38,918 bases of DNA from assembly GCA_024693365.1 (NCBI GenBank), contig JAILLF010000048.1:1-38918 (forward strand). The letters are read 5' to 3'. A program made the translations under genes and the position numbers. The DNA is from Acetatifactor sp. GTDB taxonomy: Bacteria; Bacillota; Clostridia; Lachnospirales; Lachnospiraceae. Shown piece by piece: positions 1 through 7,455 of this stretch. Below the pieces are notes generated by a model. The model saw nothing but the letters and a program-made list of their open reading frames with translations, was not told where the DNA came from and made no database searches. How positions within the stretch are numbered: position 1 is the stretch's first letter; each line of letters opens with the position of its first letter.

Positions 1-1
1 G

Positions 2-433
2 GTTTATCGCAGAATAGGCGGAGAATATGCATTAGTAGAATGCAAATATACCGAAGATTGGGACCTTGACAAAAAGCGTTCTGTAGCAAATAAAATATGC
101 AGTGATGAATATATCACATACATTGCATTAGATAATGATAAAGTGGTCGGCTTTATAGGACTGTTAAGGAAGCTTAGTGGTCCGTATATGATCCTTGATA
201 TGATGCAGGTATCTTCTGAATGCAGAGGACAAGGCGTTGGCAGAAAACTATTTGAGGCAGGAAAAGAGGAAGCCAAAAAAGCCGGTGCGCAGGCTTTGTA
301 CATATCTGCCTGTTCTTCTGAGGAGACGATCGCATTTTACAGAGCAATGGGAAGTGACCTGGTAAGTAATCCCATAAAAGAAATTGCTGAAGAAGAACCG
401 TTTGACCTTCAGATGATTTGTCCTGTGAGATAG
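2..433 (+). CDS. GNAT family N-acetyltransferase, 5'-truncated by window edge
   Basis: The frame is open from base 2, so the gene enters from the left edge; the GTG at 143 is internal, not the start. About 143 residues are visible. The acetyl-CoA loop RGQGVG near residue 80, followed by a helix and the C-terminal pattern SSEETIAFYRAMG, is the standard GNAT motif A/B layout. It should transfer an acetyl group from acetyl-CoA to an amine; the substrate cannot be told. The stop is TAG at 431-433. The adjacent downstream sequence is a second, decayed GNAT. Confidence 0.85.
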   Translation, partial: VYRRIGGEYALVECKYTEDWDLDKKRSVANKICSDEYITYIALDNDKVVGFIGLLRKLSGPYMILDMMQVSSECRGQGVGRKLFEAGKEEAKKAGAQALYISACSSEETIAFYRAMGSDLVSNPIKEIAEEEPFDLQMICPVR

Positions 434-470
434 TATATCAGCTTAAGTTTGAGAAAATAAGTGGTTAATC

Positions 471-766
471 AATGAAAATGACGTCGAAGTCGTGAGCCTT
501 TTGCAGAAAATGAGCAATACCGGGGAAAGAACGATCACGCTTGATGTCGAGATGGAAGACTATCATATTTTCTTATGAAGGTCTATCTGCTGGTGATGCG
601 GTGAATACATACCTTTGGAAGGATGAACAGGGGCGCAACGTAGCCAGTTGTTGTAGCTTCCAATGCCTGTTATGAGAAGATAGGCTATGTCCTTCGTGGC
701 AAGGTGTTGCTCAACGAAAACGATGTCGAGTGCGTAGCGTTGCTAGAGTTAAAGAACAAATCGTAA
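471..766 (+). pseudogene. Decayed GNAT acetyltransferase remnant
   Basis: There is no open frame, but pieces read as protein in different frames. 471-580 encodes NENDVEVVSLLQKMSN and onward to a stop. About 580-640 gives SAGDAVNTYLWKDEQGRN. About 650-766 gives ACYEKIGYVLRGKVLL, which is the typical C-terminal GNAT strand-helix, ending LLELKNKS-stop. At least two frame changes are needed to join them. The fragment uses GATGTC and TATGTC, unlike the ACGT-rich intact genes, which hints at a different origin or long decay. Beyond a dead acetyltransferase no function is claimed. Confidence 0.5.
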
Positions 767-791
767 TGGATGGTAAAAGAGGAGGAAAGAA

Positions 792-1838
792 ATGAGCGAG
801 GGTGGGAAGGAAATCTTAGAGGAGGGCGAAGGGAAAACAACGGAACAAATTAGAGAGAACGTACAATACCCGATGGTGCGTTACCAACCTTGCAAATTTG
901 ATTACGCGAGTTTTTGCTTTTTGTTATTTCTTGCATTGTATGCCTTATGTTTTTGCTTTACTCTTCCCAAATTCTTTTGGGATGCAAGTGTTCCTGCCGC
1001 GGGAAGGGACTTTTATCTCATTATGATTCTCGTGGTGATCATGAGCGCCGGGGGCGCAATCTTGTCAAATGCCATGTTTTTCAAGACAAAACTGTTTGGC
1101 CAAAGCTATAAGGCGTCGGTGCGGGGATATGATGACTATTATGATCCAGAATGGAAAAGTAAGGAACGATGCTTAAAGTTACTGGCGTATCTTCCGGACG
1201 GGTACAGATTTATTTACTACCCATTGAAGGAAGGTACTGTGTTAAACTTCAGTAAGGACGAGATTACGGTCAGGTTACTTCAAAATTATTGTATTTTGGA
1301 GAAAGAGGAAAAGGGCGTTGAAATTGTACCCATGTCGGAAGATGATCTGCTATCGGCGCGGACGGATCTTCTTTATCAAGAATTTGCATATCGGGAACCT
1401 AAGCTAAACCGTTCAGAAATTGGTGGAGCCGGTTTTTTTGCCTTGGTCGGAGCGGGAGCCTTCACGGGTTTGGTGAAGGCCTCTGTGACAGGCGTTGGCG
1501 GCGGCAGCTTGACACTTGCGGTTTTCGTTGTGTTTATCGCCTTTGGAATGTTTGCCGGTTGTCGGCTGGCGGTCATGTTATACCAGTGGCATGTATGGAA
1601 GACAAAAAGCATCCAGGTATTGGCGAGAGTATGTTTTTGTTCACAGAACGAGCCCAAGGAGGGTGAGGCGCCGGAGAGAAAGGTCAAATTATTGGTTGAT
1701 ACAACGGATGGATTGCGTTGCATTTTTTATCCGATAAAGAATTCCGCGTGGACAATTCCAATCACGGGCATGATTTCACTTAGGGTATATAAAGATTTTG
1801 TATGCATGGAAGAGGATGGGCAGGGTGAAAAAATATAA
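792..1838 (+). CDS. Two-module membrane protein (hairpin + beta domain), unknown function
   Basis: This 348-residue product is not a family I recognise. It starts at ATG 792 after GAGGAGG. Module 1 has TM helices near residues 38-60 and 74-96, then a beta-rich stretch with DGYRFIYYPLKEG and ITVRLLQNYCIL. Module 2 has TM helices near 210-230 and 238-262, then KVKLLVDTTDGLRCIFYPI and ISLRVYKDFVCMEE. The two modules align with each other and with the next three ORFs. The acidic link SEDDLL at about residue 185 recurs just after the stop codon in the +1 frame, so this ORF is probably the front part of a three-module gene broken at the A-run 1828-1833. It may be co-transcribed with the ORFs after it. 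Confidence 0.75.
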   Translation: MSEGGKEILEEGEGKTTEQIRENVQYPMVRYQPCKFDYASFCFLLFLALYALCFCFTLPKFFWDASVPAAGRDFYLIMILVVIMSAGGAILSNAMFFKTKLFGQSYKASVRGYDDYYDPEWKSKERCLKLLAYLPDGYRFIYYPLKEGTVLNFSKDEITVRLLQNYCILEKEEKGVEIVPMSEDDLLSARTDLLYQEFAYREPKLNRSEIGGAGFFALVGAGAFTGLVKASVTGVGGGSLTLAVFVVFIAFGMFAGCRLAVMLYQWHVWKTKSIQVLARVCFCSQNEPKEGEAPERKVKLLVDTTDGLRCIFYPIKNSAWTIPITGMISLRVYKDFVCMEEDGQGEKI

Positions 1839-2469
1839 GGGATTACGAATTTTACCTGGTTCGGAGGATGATTTGCTAACGGTACGAATTGACATAGACC
1901 GTCCCGTGTTCGAACATGAGAAGTATGAGCCTAAGTACGGAGCGATGGCAGGAGATGGCTTCTTGGCCTTTGTGTTACTTGTCTTTGGATGTAATCTCTT
2001 TTTGGGATGGATTTCTCCAAAGGATAGAGACCAGTCTTTTGTGATTTTCATACCATTATTCTTTTTTGGCATTCTTTTTTTTCGTAAGTGGAAGAGACGA
2101 TATTCAGAGTACTTGGGATATCAAGAGAAAGCAACCCGCGCATTGGCAAGGATATGTGAGTCTGAAGTAATGAGGTATGAAGACGGCACCCCCGCAAAAA
2201 CAGTATTGAAACTGATGGTTGACACTACCGGAGGGTATCGGTATTTATATTTGGACGTGGACGATCCGGAGTGGACGAGTCCGATTACGGGCATGATTTA
2301 CGTAAGAGCTTATGAAAATCACGTACGCTTGGATGATACGGAAGAGATTCGGGAAAACGGAACTGAAGAGATGGAAGAAAATGGATCTGAAGAGACGTGG
2401 AAAAACAGAACGGAAGAGTTAGGAGAGAACGAAACTCAAGAGATACGGGGGAACGAAAATGAGAGATAA
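1798..2469 (+). CDS. Third module of the membrane family, probably the frameshifted 3' part of the preceding gene
   Basis: The open frame begins inside the end of the preceding ORF, at TTG 1798, with no convincing ribosome binding site of its own. Its first residues, KGLRILPGSEDDLLTVR, align with the linker that follows module 1 of the preceding ORF (KGVEIVPMSEDDLLSAR). Removing one A from 1828-1833 would fuse both into a 558-residue three-module protein. TM segments lie around residues 54-72 and 80-97, followed by KLMVDTTGGYRYLYLDV and MIYVRAYENHVRL. The last 42 residues are five 8-residue acidic repeats (EEIRENGT, EEMEENGS, and so on). The next gene starts inside the last repeat. Function is unknown. 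Confidence 0.65.
   Translation: MYAWKRMGRVKKYKGLRILPGSEDDLLTVRIDIDRPVFEHEKYEPKYGAMAGDGFLAFVLLVFGCNLFLGWISPKDRDQSFVIFIPLFFFGILFFRKWKRRYSEYLGYQEKATRALARICESEVMRYEDGTPAKTVLKLMVDTTGGYRYLYLDVDDPEWTSPITGMIYVRAYENHVRLDDTEEIRENGTEEMEENGSEETWKNRTEELGENETQEIRGNENER
2341..2460. repeat. Five 24-bp coding tandem repeats at the gene's 3' end
   Basis: Five consecutive 24-bp units begin at 2341, 2365, 2389, 2413 and 2437, each starting GAAGAG or CAAGAG. They keep frame and give an 8-residue acidic repeat with a conserved Asn at position 6. The last unit runs into the stop codon and supplies the ATG of the next ORF. The array is purine-rich on the coding strand, like several other gene-end repeats in this window. 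Confidence 0.9.
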
Positions 2470-3064
2470 TGAACAGGTCAGAGGATTAACTTGTAAGAAT
2501 TGCGGCGCCCCGGTGACAACGGAGATTTGCCCGTTCTGCGGATCGGCGACCGGACTGGTCACTGCGCAGGCTGACATGAATTATCCCGTGCTGGAATGCA
2601 AGGAGGCGACCATAAACTTTTGGACGGTGGCATTCCCTGCTATTTTTGCTTTCAGTTTTGGCTTTTTTGGATTTATTTTTCCGATTATTTGGTGGCTACA
2701 AGATGATTCGGAGGAATTCATGCAGGTTTGCCTTATAAGCATTCCGTTTGCCGTAATCGGAGTCGCCGCCTTTATCATCATGCTTATACCGTTAGTCCGC
2801 CATGTGTTGGTGAAATATAAGGGGACGCATATCACAGCCACGGTTTATGGTTATCTTGACGACAATGTCTTAATGAACGGCGTACCTGCGCAGATTGTCA
2901 AGCTTCTTGTGAATACGCCGGAGGGAAACAAGTTTATATTGTATCAATTGGGTGATACCAAGCAGCCTTACGGAATAAATACGCAGATAGGGCTTATGGT
3001 ATACAAGTACTATTTTATGATCGATCCCAAAGATAAGTTACAAAAGTATATTAAGTGGAATTGA
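2459..3064 (+). CDS. Zinc-ribbon membrane protein of the same module family
   Basis: This 201-residue product begins with a four-cysteine zinc ribbon (C12, C15, C24, C27; CKNC and CPFC), then TM helices near 54-78 and 86-112. A beta domain with IVKLLVNTPEGNKFILYQL and GLMVYKYYFMI follows. This is the same hairpin-plus-beta module as its neighbours with a zinc knuckle added in front. Its ATG overlaps the end of the previous ORF by 11 bases, so translation is probably coupled. The two helices suggest that both ends lie on the same side of the membrane, with the zinc ribbon presumably in the cytoplasm. No function is assigned. Confidence 0.8.
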   Translation: MRDNEQVRGLTCKNCGAPVTTEICPFCGSATGLVTAQADMNYPVLECKEATINFWTVAFPAIFAFSFGFFGFIFPIIWWLQDDSEEFMQVCLISIPFAVIGVAAFIIMLIPLVRHVLVKYKGTHITATVYGYLDDNVLMNGVPAQIVKLLVNTPEGNKFILYQLGDTKQPYGINTQIGLMVYKYYFMIDPKDKLQKYIKWN

Positions 3065-3082
3065 CGATTTAGGGGGAAAGCG

Positions 3083-3547
3083 ATGTTTGAAGAGGAAGCA
3101 ACGGTGGAGGTGTTGTTAAAGCGCGTTAGTTCAATTCGTGATGACTTAGACTTCATGTTATACCTAGGCATCCCGCTATTATTTATTTGTATGCTGGTTC
3201 CCATTCTATGTATTATGAATGGGTTGGATAAACCGCCCGCAATACTGTTTTTGGTAATTTTTGCCATCATTCCATGTAGTTTTGTGATCGGGAGAGTGGT
3301 CCGAGTTTTCCAGTACTTGCAGATGAAATGGATGAGTAAGAACGTGCCTGCAAGGGTTTGGGAATACCTGCCGACAAATACGGTCTGTGGCAGACCGCCA
3401 ACATGGCGGCTCAAGGTTTTGACGTATGCGGAAGATGGGTATCGGTTCCTTACGTTTAGCATGGCGAGTCAGGAGCAACCCTTTGAGAAGGATGACATTA
3501 TCGAACTTCAGATTTATAAAGATTACATACTTTGCGAAAGGAAATAA
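3083..3547 (+). CDS. Fifth copy of the two-helix membrane module, unknown function
   Basis: This 154-residue product starts at ATG 3083 after AGGGGGAAAG. TM helices lie near residues 25-46 and 52-73. The beta domain follows, with LKVLTYAEDGYRFLTFSM and DIIELQIYKDYILCE. It is the shortest, single-module member and ends with the domain itself, which suggests this is the minimal unit. Only two bases separate its stop codon from the ATG of iorA, so the membrane cluster and iorAB may share a transcript. Whether that means a functional link is unknown. Confidence 0.75.
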   Translation: MFEEEATVEVLLKRVSSIRDDLDFMLYLGIPLLFICMLVPILCIMNGLDKPPAILFLVIFAIIPCSFVIGRVVRVFQYLQMKWMSKNVPARVWEYLPTNTVCGRPPTWRLKVLTYAEDGYRFLTFSMASQEQPFEKDDIIELQIYKDYILCERK

Positions 3548-3549
3548 AA

Positions 3550-5556
3550 ATGCACAAAGAGTTTTTGATGGGAAATGAAGCCATAGCGTTAGGAGCTTTG
3601 GCGGCAGGCGTTAATCTCGTGGCGGGATATCCCGGGACGCCCTCCACGGAAGTGCTGGAGACGATCGCGAAGAGGAATCCGGGCAACGTTTACGTGGAGT
3701 GGTCCATTAACGAGAAGGCAGGCATGGAGGTGGCGGCAGGTGCGGCTTATGCGGGTGCAAGGACGCTGGTCACCATGAAGCAGGTGGGCCTGAACGTGGC
3801 GTCGGATCCGCTGATGAGCCTGGAATACATAGGCGTAAAGGGCGGCATGGTGGTGCTCGTGGCAGATGATCCCGGACCGATCTCGTCGCAGACGGAGCAG
3901 GATACCAGGACGTTTGGCATGTTTTCAAAGGTGCCCGTGTTTGATCCCTGTTCGGTGAGCGATGCATATGAGATGATCCAGGAGGCTTTTGAGGTTTCGG
4001 AGAAGTACGGAACGCCCGTGATCTTCCGCGCAACGACGAGGGTGGATCATGGCTATGAAGCCTTGGACGTAAAGGACGCAGAGGAGTATCAGAAGACGCG
4101 GCCGGAGGGCTTTGTGAAGGATTCTTCCAGATGGGTGATCTTTCCTAGGCTGTCCGTGAAAAACCATGCCTTGATCGAAAAGAGAAATGCAGAGCTTTCA
4201 GACGTGTTCTCGGAGTATGCGAGGAACGTGATCATCAGGGAGAAGGAGTGCACGGCGCGTGCGGCTGAGGGCTCTAATGGCGCAGCTGGGACGGCCATGG
4301 TTGGGACTGCTGCGTTTGGGGCGTCAGGGGGCAAGAAGGGAATTGCAACCCAGGGAGCGAATTTTGGCTACGTACTGGATTCCATGGGGGAACGTAACGT
4401 TCGCGTGTTGCGCGTGGCAACCCCTTTCCCGTTCCCGGAGAAGCTGGCATTGGAGTTTTTAGATGGTCTTGATGAGGTGCTTTGCGTAGAGGAGCTCGAT
4501 CCCGTGATCGAGAGGGCACTGACCTACGTATGCGGAAAGTATGGACTGAGTGTCAAGATCCGCGGAAAGAAGACGGGCGACGTGCCTCTTTCCGGCGAAA
4601 ATACGTTGGAGATTGTAAATGCTGCCATGGCAGAATTTTTGCAGGAAGGCGGGAAGAACGGCGCGCAGACGAAGAATGGAACGGGCATTGGTGATGCGAG
4701 TCTGAATGGTGCATGCAAAGATGCCGCTACTGCGAAGGGGGATGAGGCACAGCCTCCGGCCCTTCCGGTCCGGCCGCCCGTATTGTGCGCGGGTTGTCCT
4801 CACAGAGCATCCTTCTATGCCGTGAAGGTGGCCATGAAGGGTCAGAAGACGATTTATTGCGGTGACATTGGATGTTATACCTTGGGCAATGCGCAGCCCC
4901 TTGACATGTGCGATACTTGTCTTTGCATGGGTGCCGGCATTGGCATTGCGCAGGGCGTTTATCATACGGAACCAGACACAAAATGCTTTGCATTCGTGGG
5001 AGATTCCACGTTCTTTGCATCCGGCATTACAGAGACCATCAATGCCTTTTATAATCAGGCGGACATGACCTTGGTGATCCTGGATAATTCCACCACGGCA
5101 ATGACGGGTCATCAGCCGCATCCCGGCACGGGCCGCACGGTCATGGGGCAGGTGGTGGAAAAGGTGAGCATGGAGAAGGTGCTCCGCGCCATCGGACTTA
5201 ACGTCGTGGAAACCGTGGATCCTTTGGATTACAAGCTTTCCGTGGAAACGGTGAAGCGCGTTGCGCAGGAACCGGGCGTGAAGGCGATCATCTTTCGGTC
5301 GCCCTGCATTGCGCTGACAAAGCCCTCAGGCCATTCCGCAGTGAATCATGAGAAGTGTATTGCCTGCGGCAATTGCATTCGCGAGCTGGGATGTCCGGCG
5401 CTGATCCTTGACGCGGACGGAAAGAAGGCCAAGGTGGATACTTCCCTCTGTACGGGATGTACGCTGTGCGAGCAGATTTGCCCCGTTGGCGCCATCAGCG
5501 GCGGTTGCAAAAATGATACGGTAAAAAAGACGGAGGGAGGGAAAGAACATGCGTAA
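3550..5556 (+). CDS. iorA: Indolepyruvate:ferredoxin oxidoreductase, alpha subunit
   Basis: The enzyme oxidatively decarboxylates aryl-2-oxoacids (indolepyruvate, phenylpyruvate) to aryl-CoA with TPP and reduces ferredoxin. The N-terminal 2-oxoacid oxidoreductase domain carries AGYPGTPSTEV. The TPP-binding half carries CAGCPHRA, GDIGCYTLG, GDSTFFASG and LDNSTTAMTGHQPHPG. The C-terminus (about residues 602-650) holds two [4Fe-4S] motifs, CIACGNCIRELGCP and CTGCTLCEQICP. Start chosen: ATG 3550 after AAAGGAAA; the TTG at 3532 lies inside the upstream gene. At 668 residues it is longer than the usual ~600 because of two Gly/Ala/Asn-rich inserts (about 235-263 and 366-407). It overlaps iorB by 8 bases. 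Family identity is very secure. Confidence 0.96.
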   Translation: MHKEFLMGNEAIALGALAAGVNLVAGYPGTPSTEVLETIAKRNPGNVYVEWSINEKAGMEVAAGAAYAGARTLVTMKQVGLNVASDPLMSLEYIGVKGGMVVLVADDPGPISSQTEQDTRTFGMFSKVPVFDPCSVSDAYEMIQEAFEVSEKYGTPVIFRATTRVDHGYEALDVKDAEEYQKTRPEGFVKDSSRWVIFPRLSVKNHALIEKRNAELSDVFSEYARNVIIREKECTARAAEGSNGAAGTAMVGTAAFGASGGKKGIATQGANFGYVLDSMGERNVRVLRVATPFPFPEKLALEFLDGLDEVLCVEELDPVIERALTYVCGKYGLSVKIRGKKTGDVPLSGENTLEIVNAAMAEFLQEGGKNGAQTKNGTGIGDASLNGACKDAATAKGDEAQPPALPVRPPVLCAGCPHRASFYAVKVAMKGQKTIYCGDIGCYTLGNAQPLDMCDTCLCMGAGIGIAQGVYHTEPDTKCFAFVGDSTFFASGITETINAFYNQADMTLVILDNSTTAMTGHQPHPGTGRTVMGQVVEKVSMEKVLRAIGLNVVETVDPLDYKLSVETVKRVAQEPGVKAIIFRSPCIALTKPSGHSAVNHEKCIACGNCIRELGCPALILDADGKKAKVDTSLCTGCTLCEQICPVGAISGGCKNDTVKKTEGGKEHA

Positions 5557-6121
5557 GAACGTCATTCTCTGCGGCGTGGGCGGACAGGGAACCATCCTTG
5601 CATCCAGACTCATCGCATCCGCAGCCATGAAAAAAGACCTTCCCATCAAGACGGCTGAAACCATAGGCATGGCACAGCGCGGCGGCAGCGTTTTTAGCCA
5701 CCTGCGCATTGGTGAGGGAGCCAATTCCCCTTTGATCGCAAAGGGGGAAGCGGATCTGATCATTGCTTTCGAGCCGGGTGAGGCGGTGCGTCAGCTCCCC
5801 TTTTTGAAGAAGGGCGGGGCAGTGGTCGTGAGCAAGCGCCCCGTGATGCCGGTAAGTGCCATGATCGGAAAATCTTCTTATGATGCCGATGCCATGATCG
5901 CTTATCTGCAGGCCAACGTGGAGCATCTGACCATCGTCGACGCGGATCAGGCGGCAGCGGAATTAGGCTCCGCAAAGACGCTGAACGTGGTTCTGCTCGG
6001 TGCAGCGATCCGGAGCGGCGAACTTGGCCTTGGCGAGGCAGAAGTCGAGGAAGCCATGAAAGAACGCGTTCCTGACAAATTCTGGGAATTAAACCTTAAA
6101 TCTTTGGCTTGGAGTAAATAA
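5549..6121 (+). CDS. iorB: Indolepyruvate:ferredoxin oxidoreductase, beta subunit
   Basis: This is the 190-residue gamma-type domain of 2-oxoacid:ferredoxin oxidoreductases and the partner of IorA in an alpha2beta2-type enzyme. It opens with NVILCGVGGQGTILASRL, the standard start of the family, and contains ETIGMAQRGGSVFSHLRIG, also diagnostic. Length is normal. The ATG at 5549 overlaps the end of iorA (…ATGCGTAA…) and follows GGAGGGAGGG, so translation is coupled and subunit output is likely balanced. The gene supplies the second half of the CoA-dependent oxidation of aryl-2-oxoacids made from aromatic amino acids. Confidence 0.95.
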   Translation: MRKNVILCGVGGQGTILASRLIASAAMKKDLPIKTAETIGMAQRGGSVFSHLRIGEGANSPLIAKGEADLIIAFEPGEAVRQLPFLKKGGAVVVSKRPVMPVSAMIGKSSYDADAMIAYLQANVEHLTIVDADQAAAELGSAKTLNVVLLGAAIRSGELGLGEAEVEEAMKERVPDKFWELNLKSLAWSK

Positions 6122-6204
6122 TTGATTAGCACAATGGTTGATTAGGTATTATACTATGCGTGGATGCACGTGCCATAATTCTTTACAAGGGAGGATATTC
6201 TGTA

Positions 6205-7440
6205 ATGCAGATCAACGAGACTCAATTGAAACAAGTTAACGTCCAGATCGGGCGACTGATCGCGGCAGACAATTTCTACGGCAAGCGCCTTAAGGCAGCA
6301 GGCGTGGATAAGGTGGAGACCGTCGAGGATTTCTTAAATCTACCGTTCTCGGAGAAGGAGGATCTTCGCGAAGCCTATCCCCTTGGCCTTATGACCTGTA
6401 AGGAGGAAGACGTTGTCCGTATCCACTCTTCTTCCGGTACGACCGGCAAGCCCGTTATCATCCCATATACCGCAAAGGACGTGGACGACTGGGGTGAGAT
6501 GTTTAAGCGCTGTTATGAGTTCGCAGGCATCACGAACAAGGATCGCATTCAGATCACTCCCGGCTATGGTCTCTGGACGGCAGGCATTGGCTTCCAGAAC
6601 GGCTGTGAGAAGCTTGGCGCCATGGCGATTCCCATGGGCCCCGGCAATACGCCGAAGCAGCTCCAGATGATGATCGACATGAAGAGTACCGTTCTCTGCG
6701 CAACCTCATCCTATGCACTTCTTCTTGCTGAGGAGATGGAAAAGCAGGGCCTTAAGGACAAGATCTGCCTGAAGAAGGGCGTGTTCGGATCCGAGCGTTG
6801 GAGCGACAAGATGCGCCAGAGAATCCATAATGAGCTCGGCATTGAACTGTATGACATTTATGGCCTGACCGAGATTTACGGCCCCGGCATCGGCATCAAC
6901 TGTAAGTACGATACGGGCATGCATTATTGGGATGATTATATTTATCTTGAGATCATTGATCCCGCAACTGGCAAGAACGTTCCGGACGGCGAGTGGGGTG
7001 AGATCGTGATCACGACCCTCGTGAAGGAGGGAGCTCCCCTGATCAGATTCAGGACCCATGACCTCTCCAGAATCATTCCCGGCGAGTGCCCTTGCGGCAG
7101 CAAGTTCCCGAGAATCGACGTAATCTCCGGCAGAAGCGACGACATGATGAAGATCAAGGGTGTTAACGTATTCCCGAAGCAGATTGAGGAAATCCTTGCA
7201 ACGTTCCCTGAGCTTTCCAGCGAGTACCAGATCCGCATTTCTCACCTGGACGGCAAGGACAGCATGCGTATCTACATTGAGGCCAGCGGAAGCAATGACT
7301 TTAAGGATCTTCAGAAGAAGGTTGCTGAAAAGGTAAAGAGTAAGATTGGATTTACGCCCCTCGTATACGTGGTGGAGCTTGGATTCCTGCCTAGAAGTGA
7401 GAAGAAGTCAAAGCGCGTGATCGACGAGAGATTCGATTAA
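6205..7440 (+). CDS. paaK: Phenylacetate-CoA ligase family (arylacetate-CoA ligase)
   Basis: This 411-residue AMP-forming ligase activates or, physiologically next to IorAB, may interconvert aryl acids and aryl-CoA esters. The AMP-binding P-loop HSSSGTTGKP lies near residue 73. YDIYGLTEIYGPGIG and the hinge region FRTHDLSRIIPGECPCGS with GRSDDMMKIKGVNVFP are all PaaK-type motifs, and length is normal. Start chosen: ATG 6205, seven bases after the ribosome binding site GGGAGG; an upstream in-frame extension to 6160 lacks such a site. Co-location with iorAB is a common arrangement and suggests aromatic amino acid fermentation to arylacetates. The symbol is given at family level; substrate preference is inferred. 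Confidence 0.9.
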   Translation: MQINETQLKQVNVQIGRLIAADNFYGKRLKAAGVDKVETVEDFLNLPFSEKEDLREAYPLGLMTCKEEDVVRIHSSSGTTGKPVIIPYTAKDVDDWGEMFKRCYEFAGITNKDRIQITPGYGLWTAGIGFQNGCEKLGAMAIPMGPGNTPKQLQMMIDMKSTVLCATSSYALLLAEEMEKQGLKDKICLKKGVFGSERWSDKMRQRIHNELGIELYDIYGLTEIYGPGIGINCKYDTGMHYWDDYIYLEIIDPATGKNVPDGEWGEIVITTLVKEGAPLIRFRTHDLSRIIPGECPCGSKFPRIDVISGRSDDMMKIKGVNVFPKQIEEILATFPELSSEYQIRISHLDGKDSMRIYIEASGSNDFKDLQKKVAEKVKSKIGFTPLVYVVELGFLPRSEKKSKRVIDERFD

Positions 7441-7455
7441 GAGAAGGAGTAGCTT

